A stretch of DNA of 64,000 nucleotides from contig NZ_BSTF01000006.1 in assembly GCF_030269365.1 (NCBI RefSeq), forward strand, positions 62,001-126,000. The letters run 5' to 3'. Below are positions 24,901 to 32,107 of the stretch, one piece after another. A model generated the notes under the pieces. The model was not told where the DNA came from, searched no databases, and saw only the letters and a program-made list of their open reading frames with translations. The position numbers and the translations under genes are program-made. Source of the DNA: Lentzea sp. NBRC 102530 (GTDB taxonomy: Bacteria; Actinomycetota; Actinomycetes; Mycobacteriales; Pseudonocardiaceae). Within the stretch, counting starts at the first letter, position 1. Every line of letters begins with the position of its first letter.

Positions 24901-25131
24901 AACTACCGAGGTGGCCCGATTCGCCTGTGTTCCTGCTCAACGGGTTCCCCGAGGGGCGATTTCGCGCAGCGCCTCGCTGATCTGCTGAAAGTCGAGGTCC
25001 GAGCTCCGGTTGACATCTTGTGGATCTGGGAGGATGGAAAGATTGGTGTCGGTCCGACCTCGGACAAGCGGGACCTCTTGCCGGAGGCCGACGCCTGGAA
25101 GCACTTCTATCCGCGTCAGTACGGACCGTAG
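15919..25131 (+). CDS. Giant secreted RHS/YD-repeat polymorphic toxin
   Basis: About 3070 residues. A basic stretch and hydrophobic segment (LSLLGLALLLIVTLFGPAAS) serve as export signal. A DNRLRE-like region (~350-515) follows, then linker domains, the first RHS/YD repeats from ~760, an inserted LamG-like domain (~1010-1200) with DLAIELWFKTS and WHHVVLSG, and a long YD-repeat array to ~2590. The RHS core ends in GNGDPIGNHDPDGH (~2675), the usual border before the toxin tip. The tip (~395 residues) has a PVIGWAQTTFDVYDW pretoxin segment and ends in a domain with His2966 (VVAHGTP) and Cys3004/Cys3006 (RLCSCSTG), resembling the His-Cys dyad of caspase-like peptidases. DNA of the tip is visibly less GC-rich. 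ATG 15919 is chosen; GTG 15928 has better ribosome-binding-site spacing. Confidence 0.85.
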   Translation: MVHVVAQKRGRMRRLSLLGLALLLIVTLFGPAASQLFPLITAEQRALLEAIELAPRQQEGSAAGQPHEIAEGPPNQAKPESLQAKYREIKFPEQPDVQRNETAVSAGPVQVRGFDRNTSTELPEQRGRQQRTYRNDDGTLTTEFSRDPVNYRSADGKWHTVDPAIEDAGADGWRNRADSVRTTFARTADAQRLVRMDLGDGLEFGYGLGDATRATGVVDGATITYPAALPGSDLVLESVAGGVKESVVLHSADAAKKWRFPLHLKGLTAHVVDDQVVLKDAKGTERATVPAGFMTDSASDPATSFGVTYSIVDGALLVEADEAWLRDPAREFPVVVDPSVLERTAGDGIVVHSNGRQSGAQDLLVGLHGGVKHASYLNFGDVAGAIRDHKVFGAQLYLTNWWSESCEPRPITVHAVRGAWGTSGAYPGPAFDAEPLTSSSFAHGYIGDWQSASSCPTASEVIDLGVRGRDLVQGWANGQANNGLTVRASETDRFGWKKFTGHGTANKPRLFITHSPYDAEYRIDNGVPEPPVHANSPGNVKITVTNRGSQPWGKNDFALGYRAYTATGAPFATVESALLPNDVPRGGSVTLDAKINAMPIGEYVLDFSMLRKGGPWFTDEQIAPARLTLRVVNIKPIVKAQYPPNGYSAQTLTPQLWVDAVDVDSPPDKKPQYRFQICEKYVDNNGVGCVVNSGYVNDRVFTVPVGALRWSKSYQWRAWGYDGIAESVELPPSTLLTAVPQPEITSHLANAPYGGANENFDSQTGNYFSSAVDATVAVTGPALDVVRTYNSLDPRKNLIFGAGWSTRYDMRVQPDADGSGNVVVTYPDGQQVRFGRNADGTFSSPPGRSANFRTEAAETGGGWLLTDKAFTSYRFRVDGRLWKIINEAGHEVEVEYDGAGKVIRAINRTSDRALEFGWEGGTHVRTVKTDPVDGSPAGIVWTYSYTGDKLDQACGPDNNCTKYEYQLGSHYRSVVVDSRPLSYWRLGDPLGTKAESQVRTNLGKDDGVSKDVTPAEGVLNGTSDGSGRFNGTSSAITLPTGMVRKNRDLAIELWFKTSAGGPLFGYQQQPITGTSAGAVPALYVGQDGKLRGQFWNGAANPLTSTRTVNDDQWHHVVLSGSLATQMLYLDGEPVTTTPLAGEINHPDALHSQIGGGYTVPPSAWPGWGTDARRYFSGLIDEVAYYEHPLGPAEVKSHYQARAPSDQLTKLTLPSGRTAAQLRYDLVNDRVSEFTDRDGGLWKISTPVVTGTADNLIRTTRVTDPGNRQHFYDFDPRRGRVLRYAAPLGLGTRPEDARDATGKPSVPPAPTCPVPTSPSPGPSDPPPVYCGGPGTPPNEWIGGPVDGQGVRTFTYDEQGFQSTITDENGNKVHLTTDARGNLVSRKTCRVAPDDCQTSYSTYYLNTGDVTDPRNDKIVTHRDARSSGATDSRYLSSYTYTGENNPRGLLAQVSKPDGGGITHTYTLLNGGTPAFDGGSAPAGLLATSKDSRGAVTKYSYFRNGDLAQEEVVATGLITRYTYDTLGRRKTQTQISDAHPQGLQTTFAYDRLSRRTSVTEPATTNAVTNVKHTLRTETSYDADGRPVEVKVSDTTGGDAERVTKNEYDDRGRLSVQTDAEGAKTFYGYDSFGNRTSMTDASGTKYEFAYTGRNKIAEVRLRAFHDQPVVPGSGTGEGTTSDTPGTTLVLQSFTYDLAGRTTRVTDAMGRTKQFVYYNDDLLHKVVAKGVRNPFNAGEAARDVLLEENLYDGAGNPTRQLTPGTDGTGKRVTASTYDAVGRVKTTESDPDGLKRRTEFTYDTQGNTTQVRRTGLSSNSVGIDTSRVEVTDYQYDLAGRMSKQTVVNGSKSLVTQLAYDDRGLLTSATDPRNNTTDFGYDEHGNQVTVTSPSVQVESNGGDPVAHRPVSRTGLDTFGAPTHTKTPNGQVFVTGYDRLGRVVRTESPDYTRPGESTAKKSVQTVAYDALGNRIAVTDPRGGVTTNRYDQLGRLREVRQPAPGGTWSYTYTAAGETLSVTDPTGGRAQSTYDDLGRPVTSTSLERKPQPAAHTTELRYDDAGNLRTVTPPSKSVTQHDYNVLGERIRTTAPDTVTTQFGYDLAGNQVRVSDGLGRTAFTKIDAAGRAVGTYQLNAQNAVLRQTSTAYDDAGNVVESRNAEQEATTFAYDAANRLVSQVEPVADNKSITTSFGYDADGQRTRYTDGRTNRFVTTYNSLGLPESTVEPPTPQHPQPADRTWTTSYDLAGNPDLLKAPGGVTRTRAYDVLNRLIEETGAGAEVATPNRVLTYDAAGRLKTTNAPGGTNAFDYNDRGLLLSATGPSGNSSFTYDADGRQLTQTDAAGTTVNSYVSGRLASVVDGATGRTRVLDYDNAGALESVAYGAGNTRTYGYNDFGGLASDTLRGGTATVTATNYEYDLADRVKRKKVVTGTSTTDNTYTYDRSGRLKTWAAGGTTTAYGWDDSGNRTSAGTATATYDARNRMLSDSSASYTWSARGTPVKRGDVTYQFDAFDRSVKRGAGTYTYDGLDRLVRRNGVAFSYVGKSLDVASDGTTNYSRDLSGSLLSLSRGNDKRTLATDRHGDVVGGFDGATTVSGLTDSTTFDPFGKVLASTGTRPSLGFQSDYTDPDSGEVDMGARWYDPAAGGFTSRDDIALPTSPSVGANRFVYGNGDPIGNHDPDGHQCAGVRAPARPDQGLYKKAGLGGNCYQGTAASRQTTKSLARFGALRVATKFVPVIGWAQTTFDVYDWLNPPGPQNQFVASTKWRDLRKKNPDSPNEPLPDEQQLPPEVVMPPPVPPGVIARIEAEQGAKNVEMALDPAALAVVIAGGVVAANPDVPAAVVATVQRDVQDEEVVNEKVRDAVLGAENTVIQNAEETLPSELSNSGGGNLYTEDGIFRASENEDGSKSYQQVAWSAASASSGNQSSNWPPCTTTSWRYKAINCERSVYMLPHDDFLKHHAATSPMTGFYDVVAHGTPTKVLLGPGQQLADARALAEALKRDPNYRGGPIRLCSCSTGSPRGDFAQRLADLLKVEVRAPVDILWIWEDGKIGVGPTSDKRDLLPEADAWKHFYPRQYGP

Positions 25132-25192
25132 AAGTGACTTGGTGGCGGGTGGCGACGACGTGCCACGAATCGTCCTTGAGGGAGGGCTGCTC

Positions 25193-25561
25193 ATGACCGC
25201 ACAATCGTTCGGGCACTTCCGTGAGCTTGTTCACGGAAGTCGTGATGCTCCTTCGATCCACGACTGTGTGGGGCAAGGTGACCCCGAAGTTCAGGAACGG
25301 CTGGCGGCGTACCTGGAGCGCGGGAGAAATTACGCCGTGTCGACGTCGGTCGTCGTCGACGTGCTGAGCGAGGAGCGGGTCGAGATCGGCCGTCTCGCGA
25401 CGCTCACCGACGGAACCTGGTTGTGGCCAACGGACCTCGCTCACTACGTGCGCCGTTACAACGTCTCGGTGCCCGCCGAGTTCGTCGCGCACGCGGCCGC
25501 ACTGGGATGGGAGCCGCCCGAGGTCACCTGGGAGCAGATCGTCGCGATCAGGGACGCGTGA
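25193..25561 (+). CDS. Candidate immunity protein for the RHS toxin
   Basis: 122 residues, no signal peptide, hence cytoplasmic. ATG 25193 has GGAGGG nine bases upstream. It begins 62 bp after the RHS stop and is the only gene in that position, where cognate immunity genes usually lie. The C-terminal half (LTDGTWLWPTDLAHYVRRYN, then PAEFVAHAAALGWEPP) looks like a small conserved domain found in actinomycete proteins, but I cannot name the family. The role is inferred from position. Its last 14 bp overlap the convergent SARP gene. Confidence 0.65.
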   Translation: MTAQSFGHFRELVHGSRDAPSIHDCVGQGDPEVQERLAAYLERGRNYAVSTSVVVDVLSEERVEIGRLATLTDGTWLWPTDLAHYVRRYNVSVPAEFVAHAAALGWEPPEVTWEQIVAIRDA

Positions 25562-28500
25562 GCAGCTCCGCCGCCACCCCGAGCGAGGCGAAGATCTCGG
25601 CCGCCATCTCCCGATGCGGCCGAGCCTCTTCCTCCCCGGACACCACCGACACCGCATCGGCGTACACCCGCAAAGCCCGAGCCTCTCCCAACCGATGCCC
25701 GTGCTCCCGGTGAGCCGAAACCGCCCGCCACCCTTCAACAACAGCAGCCGAAGCGTCCCCGACCCGCAGATGAGCAGCAGCCAGCGCCGTCAACACCCGC
25801 CCCACCCGAGACCGAACCCCGGACGACACCACGAGGGACAACGCCCGCCGGCACATCTCCAGCGACTCGCCCCCACGCCCGGCCGACCCCAACGCCTCCG
25901 CCATCCCGAGCAGCGCGGCGGCCTCGGCACGGCGATGCCCCAGCGAACGAGCTACGTCCAAAGCACGCGAGTGATGGTTCAGAGCGTCATCCGCCAGCCC
26001 CAACCGCAGGCAGACGGCGCCCAGCGTGTTGTGCGCCTCGGCGGCGAGGCGGGGGTGGTGGGCCGCGGAGGCCAGAGCCCTGGAGGCGTAGTCGTGGGCC
26101 TGGTTGAGGTCGCCGCGGTCCAGGTGCACTCGGGCGAGGCTGTCCTGCACCTCCACCCGTGCCTGGTGCGCGTCGGTCGAGCCCAGGCGCGCGAGGGCCT
26201 CGTCGAAGGTCGCCAAGGCGCGCGAAAGGTCGCCCATCTCCCAGTGGGCCGAGCCCAGGTTGACCAGGGTCGTGGCCTCGGCGGCGAAGTGGCCCGCCGT
26301 GCGCTGGACCACGAGGGCCTGGGAGTACTCGGTGATGGCTGCCGCGGGTCTGCCCATGTCCTGGCGCAGCACCCCGATGTTGTTCCGGGTGGCGTGCACT
26401 ACGCGGGGGAAGTCGTGATCGGCGGCGATGCGCAGTGCTTGGTCGTATTCCTCCAGGGCCAGGCCGTGGTGGTGGAAGCTCGCGTAGAGGGTGCCCAGGC
26501 TGTGGTGCATCAGCGCCTGCGCCTGGGGGTTGCCCTCGGCGGCGCGCAGGCCGGCGTGGGCCGCCACGGCCCAGTCGGTGCCGTTGGTCTGGAGCCAGAA
26601 GTAGCCGCGTAGCGCGTCGGTCAGCTGCCAGGCCAGTGGCCGCGGGCCGTGGTCGGCGGCGTGGCAGATGGCGGCCACCAGGTTGGTCCGTTCGACGTGC
26701 AGCCACGTCAGCGCGTCCTCGGCGGTGCGGAACGCGGTTGCCGGGGAGCACGGCACCATTTCGGGGTAGAGGTGTTGTGCCGCGCTGAGTGCGCGGGTCA
26801 GGTACCAGTCGTAGACGCTGTCGACGCCGCACGGGTCGGGGAGCGCGGCGGCGTAGTTGCGGATCAGGTCGTGGAAACGGAACCGGCCCGGCGCCACCCG
26901 GTGCACGAGGTGCGCGTCGGTGAGCGCGCGCAGCACCGTCGCGGCGGTGGCGGGGGAGGCGGAGATCAGCACGGCGGTGACCTCGGTGCCGAAGTCGTCT
27001 CCCGGCAGCCGGGCGAGCAGGCGGAAAGCCTGTTTCGCCAACGGGTTCAGCGCCGCGTAGGACAGGTCGAACGCCGCTGACACGGCCACGCGCGCGTCTC
27101 CCGCGACGGACAGCGCCGCCAGGCCCTGGCCGCGCAGCTCGGCGACGTACTCGGCGATCGAGCCGGTGATGTTCGCGGCGGCGATGCGCAACGCGAGTGG
27201 CAGGTGCGTGCACAGGGCGACGAGTTCCGCCGCCGCCAGGGGTTCCGCGCCCACCAGCTCGGGACCGACGACGTCGACCAGCAGCTGTTCGGCCTCGGCG
27301 GAGTCGAACACGCCGACGGTCAGTGAGCGCGCCCCGTGCGTGACCACCAGGCCCCGCAACGGATCCCTGCTCGTGACGAGCACCGCGCAGCCGCCGTCGG
27401 CCGGGAGGAGCTTGCGCACGTGCTCGGCGTCGGCGGCGTTGTCCAGCACCACGAGCACGCGGCGGCCGGCGAGGATCGAGCGGAACAGCGCGGCCTGCTC
27501 GTCCACGTCGAGCGGGATGCGTTCGGCCGGGATGCCGGTGCCGCGCAGGAAGTGGTTGAGCACCTGGTCCGCGGTGAGCGGCGGTTGCTCGTCGTAGCCG
27601 CGCAGGTCCGCGAACAGCTGGCCGTCTGGGAAGTGCTCGCGAACCTGGTGCGCCACGTGGACGGCGAGCGCGGTCTTGCCGACGCCGGGCGGGCCGCTCA
27701 GCACCACGACGGACGGGGCGTCGGCGCAGGCGCGCACCCGTGTGGCCACCCACTCGGTCAGTCCTGTCCTGCCGACGAACCCGCGCAGGTCCAGCGGGAG
27801 CTGCATCGGCACCGGCGTGGCGGCAGGCCCGGCCACGTCGTCATCGCCGCCGGCCAGCACTGTCGCGTGCGCCCGTCTCAGCTCAGGGCCGGGATCGACG
27901 CCGAGCTCGCCGGCCAGCGCGCGGCGCACCTCATGGTACGCCGCGAGCGCGTCCGCCTGCCGCCCCGACCGCCACAGCGCGGTGATCAGCTGCGCCCACA
28001 TGCGTTCCCGCAACGGGTGCGCCGACACCAGCGCCCGCAGCTCGCCTGTCGCCGCCGAGTGCTCACCCCGTTCCAGGTCGGCGTCGATGCGCAGTTCGAC
28101 GGCGTGCAACCGCTCCTCCGCCAGCGCCGGCGCCACGTGCGTGACGACGTACGCCGCCTGCACGTCGACCAGCGGGGTACCGCGCCACAGCGCGTCGGCG
28201 TCGCGCAGCAGTGCCGCGCGGGCAGCGAGGTCGGCCGTGTTCCGGGCGGTGGCCACCATGCGCCGGAACGCCACCAGGTCCACCGCTCCCGGCTCGACGC
28301 TGAGCCGGTAGCCGCCCGGCGTGGTGCGGATCAGCTCCCTGCTGTCGCCGAGCAGCGCGCGCAGACGCATCACGTACACCTGCAGCGTCCGCTTGGCGTT
28401 GGCGGGCGGTGAGGCGCCCCACAGCCGGTCGACCAGCTCGTCGACGCGCACCACCTCGTTCGCCCTGATCACGAGCAGGGCGAGCAACGCGCGGAGTTTC

Positions 28501-28580
28501 GCCGTCCGCACGGCGAGCGGCCGCGATCCGTCGAACGCCTCGAGCGGTCCGAGCACGCCGAAGCGGAAACCGCCGGACAC
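25548..28580 (-). CDS. SARP-family regulator with BTAD, NB-ARC ATPase and TPR domains (AfsR type)
   Basis: About 1010 residues. The OmpR-like winged helix starts at FRFGVLGPLEAFDG (~5-95). The BTAD follows (~100-250), then an NB-ARC with P-loop GPPGVGKTAL (~294-302), Walker B-like VLVVLDNAAD and GLPLAL-like LPLALRIAAA. At least six TPR units fill the C-terminus (e.g. ATTLVNLGSAHWEMGDLSRA). GTG 28580 is preferred because GGAGG lies just upstream and SARPs begin with this motif; GTG 28613 overlapping the previous stop is possible. As the last gene of an operon with two exported or enzymatic proteins it may regulate that operon or a distant antibiotic cluster such as the PKS. Confidence 0.93.
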   Translation of the reverse strand: MSGGFRFGVLGPLEAFDGSRPLAVRTAKLRALLALLVIRANEVVRVDELVDRLWGASPPANAKRTLQVYVMRLRALLGDSRELIRTTPGGYRLSVEPGAVDLVAFRRMVATARNTADLAARAALLRDADALWRGTPLVDVQAAYVVTHVAPALAEERLHAVELRIDADLERGEHSAATGELRALVSAHPLRERMWAQLITALWRSGRQADALAAYHEVRRALAGELGVDPGPELRRAHATVLAGGDDDVAGPAATPVPMQLPLDLRGFVGRTGLTEWVATRVRACADAPSVVVLSGPPGVGKTALAVHVAHQVREHFPDGQLFADLRGYDEQPPLTADQVLNHFLRGTGIPAERIPLDVDEQAALFRSILAGRRVLVVLDNAADAEHVRKLLPADGGCAVLVTSRDPLRGLVVTHGARSLTVGVFDSAEAEQLLVDVVGPELVGAEPLAAAELVALCTHLPLALRIAAANITGSIAEYVAELRGQGLAALSVAGDARVAVSAAFDLSYAALNPLAKQAFRLLARLPGDDFGTEVTAVLISASPATAATVLRALTDAHLVHRVAPGRFRFHDLIRNYAAALPDPCGVDSVYDWYLTRALSAAQHLYPEMVPCSPATAFRTAEDALTWLHVERTNLVAAICHAADHGPRPLAWQLTDALRGYFWLQTNGTDWAVAAHAGLRAAEGNPQAQALMHHSLGTLYASFHHHGLALEEYDQALRIAADHDFPRVVHATRNNIGVLRQDMGRPAAAITEYSQALVVQRTAGHFAAEATTLVNLGSAHWEMGDLSRALATFDEALARLGSTDAHQARVEVQDSLARVHLDRGDLNQAHDYASRALASAAHHPRLAAEAHNTLGAVCLRLGLADDALNHHSRALDVARSLGHRRAEAAALLGMAEALGSAGRGGESLEMCRRALSLVVSSGVRSRVGRVLTALAAAHLRVGDASAAVVEGWRAVSAHREHGHRLGEARALRVYADAVSVVSGEEEARPHREMAAEIFASLGVAAELLTRP

Positions 28581-28609
28581 GACCACCTCCGGGAGTTCGT
28601 CGCGCACGT

Positions 28610-29959
28610 TCACGTGTCCAGCAACCGCCGGATCGCACCGGTCACCAGACCCTCGGCGCAATCGGGCGCACCGGGCTGGTCACGGGGCGAGGCCCGCAAC
28701 GGAGCGGGCAGGAGGTACGAGATCGCGGCGGTGCCGGCACCCGCGATCTCGGGATCGTCCTGCCACCCGGCGGCGTAACCACCGCGCCACAGCAGGTCGT
28801 CCGCGGCGACGTAGGCGTCCACGTGGTTCGCGTACGCCATGACCCACAACGGTTCCGCGTGCGCGTTCTTCGTGCCGACGTGGTAGCCGCTGGTCACCTC
28901 GTGGGCGAGCGCGAGCACGGTCAAGCCGCCGAGGTCGAGGCGCTGCACGGTCATCGGCAGCGCACGCGGGAGCGCGTCCCTGCTGATCAGGTCGAGCATC
29001 CGTTCGGCGTGCCGGCGCACGCCGGCCTCAGGGCTCGCGTCAGCGCGCTGCTGGTACTTGCGCCGCAACCGTTCCACGGCGGCGGAATCCGCCAGGTCCA
29101 CGGAGAACGGGAGGTCGATCGTCTCCGCCGCAGTCCTGAACGGACCGTCGACCGGCAGGAAGGCGTTGTTGCGCACCATCGCGACCACGGAGTCGGCCAA
29201 CCGGTCGCCGGTGAGCCGCACGGCGGCCTCCGAGCCCATCGAGGCGGGGTTGAGATCGCCCGCGGCGCCCTGGAAGAACAACGCGGGCACGCCGAGCCGG
29301 CGCTCCACCTCCGCGCTCGCCCGGCCGCAGTGGTCCGCGTCGAACGTCGTGGTGGCGAACGGGTGGCACACGGGATGGCAGGCGTGGCCGAACAGGACGG
29401 CGTGCGGTGCTCCGTCCGAGACCCTCCGTGCGAGGAGCACCGGCACGTCGGGCGGTGCCCAGCCGAGGTTCTCCCGGTTGACCGCGAGGTACGCCTGCCC
29501 CTCCGCGTACCCGAGCGTGACCTCGACGGGCGCCGCCGCCCGCGCACGGGTCACCAGCCGGACGAGCGTCTCGACGAACGAGGCGGTGAACCCGTCGGTC
29601 AGCGCGACGTCGTCCTCGTTGCCCAGCAACACGTACGGGTCGGGCACACGACCGACCATCGGCCCGTTGTGGGTGTGGCTCTGCGCCAGGACGAAGTCCG
29701 CGGCGGAGGCGACGAGGCCGGCTGCCACCAGCCGCGTCACGACGTCCAGGTACACCGCGCGAGGCACGCTGATCACGTCGGCCCGCACGAGCACGACGGT
29801 GTGGCCGCTGGCGTCGGTCAGCACCGCGCACTGCGCTCGCAGCCGCCTGCCGGCCACCGCGCTGCCGTCGCTGCGGCGCTCCGACCAGCCGTACCCGCCC
29901 ATCGGCACGTCCGCGCCGGGCGTGTGGTCGACGGACTCGATCCGCATCGTGCAACTCAT
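28610..29959 (-). CDS. Neutral/alkaline ceramidase-like hydrolase
   Basis: 449 residues resembling the N-terminal catalytic region of non-lysosomal neutral ceramidases: an early SVDHTPGADVPMGGYGWSER motif, the zinc-site-like SHTHNGP (~90-96), further His in HACHPVCHPF, and FFQGAAGDLNP. It lacks the C-terminal Ig-like domain of the large ceramidases and has no signal peptide, so the substrate may not be ceramide. ATG 29959 overlaps the upstream stop (ATGA). It sits between a Tat-exported propeller gene and the SARP gene in one operon. Confidence 0.8.
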   Translation of the reverse strand: MSCTMRIESVDHTPGADVPMGGYGWSERRSDGSAVAGRRLRAQCAVLTDASGHTVVLVRADVISVPRAVYLDVVTRLVAAGLVASAADFVLAQSHTHNGPMVGRVPDPYVLLGNEDDVALTDGFTASFVETLVRLVTRARAAAPVEVTLGYAEGQAYLAVNRENLGWAPPDVPVLLARRVSDGAPHAVLFGHACHPVCHPFATTTFDADHCGRASAEVERRLGVPALFFQGAAGDLNPASMGSEAAVRLTGDRLADSVVAMVRNNAFLPVDGPFRTAAETIDLPFSVDLADSAAVERLRRKYQQRADASPEAGVRRHAERMLDLISRDALPRALPMTVQRLDLGGLTVLALAHEVTSGYHVGTKNAHAEPLWVMAYANHVDAYVAADDLLWRGGYAAGWQDDPEIAGAGTAAISYLLPAPLRASPRDQPGAPDCAEGLVTGAIRRLLDT

Positions 29960-31077
29960 GCCGTCACCACGCCGTCGTCCGCCCAGGTCTGCCACGGCTG
30001 CCAGCCCGTACCGGTCCGCCGCGTCCAGGTCATCGCGCCGCCCGCCGTCACCCCGAACACCGAGATCTCCCCACTGGGACCGAGCACCGCCGACGGGTCC
30101 GTGACGGTCTCACCGCCGAGGTCCGTCCACGACCACGCGCCGCGCCCGTCCTGCTCGACGAACCGCACCCGGCGTCCCGCGTCCCTGGTCACGACCACGA
30201 GACGGCCGTTCGCACCGGTCAGCAGCGCGGGCCTGCCCGTGACCACCTGGGTGCCCACCACGGTGAACGCGCCCCACGCGCCTCCGCCCGTGCGCTGGCC
30301 GAGGTGCACCAGCTTGCCGTCGTCACCACGCGCCACGATCGCGAGCGCACCGGTCGGCGTGACCGTGACGGCGGGGTCGCCGCCCAGCGAGCCGCCGAGT
30401 CCGGTCCAGCCGGTCGACCAGTCGTCGCCGACCCCGATCTGCCACCGGTGTACGAGGCCCGTGCCGTCGCGTGCGACCACCACGGCACCTCCGGATCCAC
30501 CGACGACCGCGCGCGGCCGCCCGGTCACGCCGAGGTCGAGCCAGCCGTTCCAGGCACCTGCCTCCGACTGCTGCTCGCGGCACCGCACGGAGCCCTGCGC
30601 GTCGCGCACGAACACGGCCATGCGCCCAGTGGGCCCGACCGTGACAGCGGGCTCGTTCGTGCCCGTGACAGCGCCGAGACCGTGCCAGTCCGACCACTCA
30701 CCGCCGTACGTGTTCTGCCAGCAGTGCACCAGTTCGCCACCTGCGCGCGCGAACACGACGATCGCGCCGTTGGGCACGGTGACGGCGACCGGTCGGCAGT
30801 CGAGAGCGGCGTCCAGCACCGGCTCGAACGGCGACCAGGTGCCGCCCCGGCCGTTCTGGTGACGTTGGTGCAGCCGGCGCCTCGGCCCGAGTGCGAACGC
30901 GGTCAGCCCGCGGCCGGTGTCGACGACCGCCGGGTAACCCGGAGACACGCTCGTCAGGAACCGTGCTTCGGCAGGCTCGGCGGGTGCGCCGTGTGCCGCC
31001 GCCGAGCGACCGAACGCGGCCAGGCCGGTGGTGAGGACGGCGCCCTTGATCGCCGTCCTCCTGGTCATGCTGTTCAA
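29956..31077 (-). CDS. Tat-exported lectin-like beta-propeller protein
   Basis: 373 residues. The N-terminus MTRRTAIKGAVLTTGLAAFG is a twin-arginine signal. About six repeats of the type DPAVTVTPTGALAIVARGDD, EPAVTVGPTGRMAVFVRD and GRPALLTGANGRLVVVTRD follow, each with a Trp-rich loop (WSDWHGLG, WNGWLDLG). This is the PLL-like fucose-binding propeller pattern. The start may be TTG 31077, with a G run five bases upstream, or ATG 31068. It is the first gene of the operon with the ceramidase-like and SARP genes. Confidence 0.82.
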   Translation of the reverse strand: MNSMTRRTAIKGAVLTTGLAAFGRSAAAHGAPAEPAEARFLTSVSPGYPAVVDTGRGLTAFALGPRRRLHQRHQNGRGGTWSPFEPVLDAALDCRPVAVTVPNGAIVVFARAGGELVHCWQNTYGGEWSDWHGLGAVTGTNEPAVTVGPTGRMAVFVRDAQGSVRCREQQSEAGAWNGWLDLGVTGRPRAVVGGSGGAVVVARDGTGLVHRWQIGVGDDWSTGWTGLGGSLGGDPAVTVTPTGALAIVARGDDGKLVHLGQRTGGGAWGAFTVVGTQVVTGRPALLTGANGRLVVVTRDAGRRVRFVEQDGRGAWSWTDLGGETVTDPSAVLGPSGEISVFGVTAGGAMTWTRRTGTGWQPWQTWADDGVVTA

Positions 31078-31378
31078 GTAGACCCCCCAGGGTGTGCCAG
31101 GCGAGGTTAAGGGGTCAGCCGTCGCGTTCGGCGGGGATCGGGACGCACTCGTGGACCGCCGGACCGTTGTCGCTGGCAGGGGCGGCGCCGCCGGGTGTAC
31201 GACTGGAGCCGGGGCTGTGCAACTGTGCCGCCGCCGTGGTCGACCGACGCGTCGACACCGGAACGGAGACGACGAGCTCGCCGCGCTCGGTCAGCCGGGC
31301 GACCGGCGTTTCATGTCGCGGTCTCCCCGAGGCTGGGTCTGCTGCGCGGGTCTCGATCGGAAACCGTGCCTTCCCCCT
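31078..31378. other. Intergenic region, no supported gene
   Basis: This 301-bp stretch lies between the end of the pfl operon and the start of the lectin operon, both on the minus strand, so it must hold the lectin promoter. I could not find a reading frame with a start, ribosome-binding site and plausible protein, and no strong hairpin or hypoxia-type box. Confidence 0.45.
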
Positions 31379-32107
31379 TCACAGCGCGGCGAGTCCGTGA
31401 GACGCGAACTGCTCTCGCACGCGGTCGACCAGGTCCTGGTCCGGAGTGGGAACATCCGCGAGCGGGAACGGGAGGCCGAGTGCCGCGTACTTCGGGGCGC
31501 CCAGCTTGTGGAACGGCAACACCTCCACCCGTTCGACGGCGTCCAGGCCGCTGACGAACCGGGCGATGCCTTCGACGTTGTCGAGTGCGTCGGTGTAGCC
31601 CGGGACGAGCACGAAGCGTACCCACATCGGCTTGCCCAGGTCGGACAAGCGTCGTGCGAACTCCAGCGTGGGCGTGACCTCGCCCCGGGTCACGCGGCGG
31701 TAGGTCGCGGGATCCCACGACTTGATGTCGAGCAGGACGAGGTCGGTGTCGGCGAGCAGCGCGTCGGACGCGCGGGCGCCGAGGAAACCTGACGTGTCGA
31801 GTGCGGTGTGCAGACCGAGTTCCTTGGCGCTGCGGAAGACGGCGGAGGTGAAGCCCGGTTGCAGGAGGGGTTCACCTCCGCTGATCGTCATCCCGCCACC
31901 CGCCACTTCGATGAAGCGGCGGTAGTGCTCCATCTCGGCCGTGACCTCGTCGGCGGTCATGCGGTGGCCGTCGCGCATGTGCCAGGTGTCCGGGTTGTGG
32001 CAGTAGAGGCACCGCAGCGGGCACCCGCTCAGGAAGAGCACGAAGCGGGTGCCCGGTCCGTCGACCGCGGTGGCGATGTCCCACGAGTGGACCGACCCGG
32101 TGGTCAC
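31379..32107 (-). CDS. pflA: Pyruvate formate-lyase activating enzyme
   Basis: 242 residues, the usual length. The radical-SAM cluster motif CxxxCxxC is in [16 protein letters not shown] (~29-44), and ISGGEPLLQ is the GGE SAM-binding motif. It installs the glycyl radical on the PflB encoded just upstream. Its GTG start overlaps the pflB stop (GTGA). Because the reaction and its product are destroyed by oxygen, its presence signals real anoxic metabolism. It ends the operon that begins at 35382. Confidence 0.96.
   Translation of the reverse strand: MTTGSVHSWDIATAVDGPGTRFVLFLSGCPLRCLYCHNPDTWHMRDGHRMTADEVTAEMEHYRRFIEVAGGGMTISGGEPLLQPGFTSAVFRSAKELGLHTALDTSGFLGARASDALLADTDLVLLDIKSWDPATYRRVTRGEVTPTLEFARRLSDLGKPMWVRFVLVPGYTDALDNVEGIARFVSGLDAVERVEVLPFHKLGAPKYAALGLPFPLADVPTPDQDLVDRVREQFASHGLAAL

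Noticed and set aside
31078..31378. A short minus-strand gene ending near 31120
   Set aside because: One frame reads plausibly for ~60 codons (RLTERGELVVSVPVS) but has no start codon with a ribosome-binding site and no recognisable relatives.
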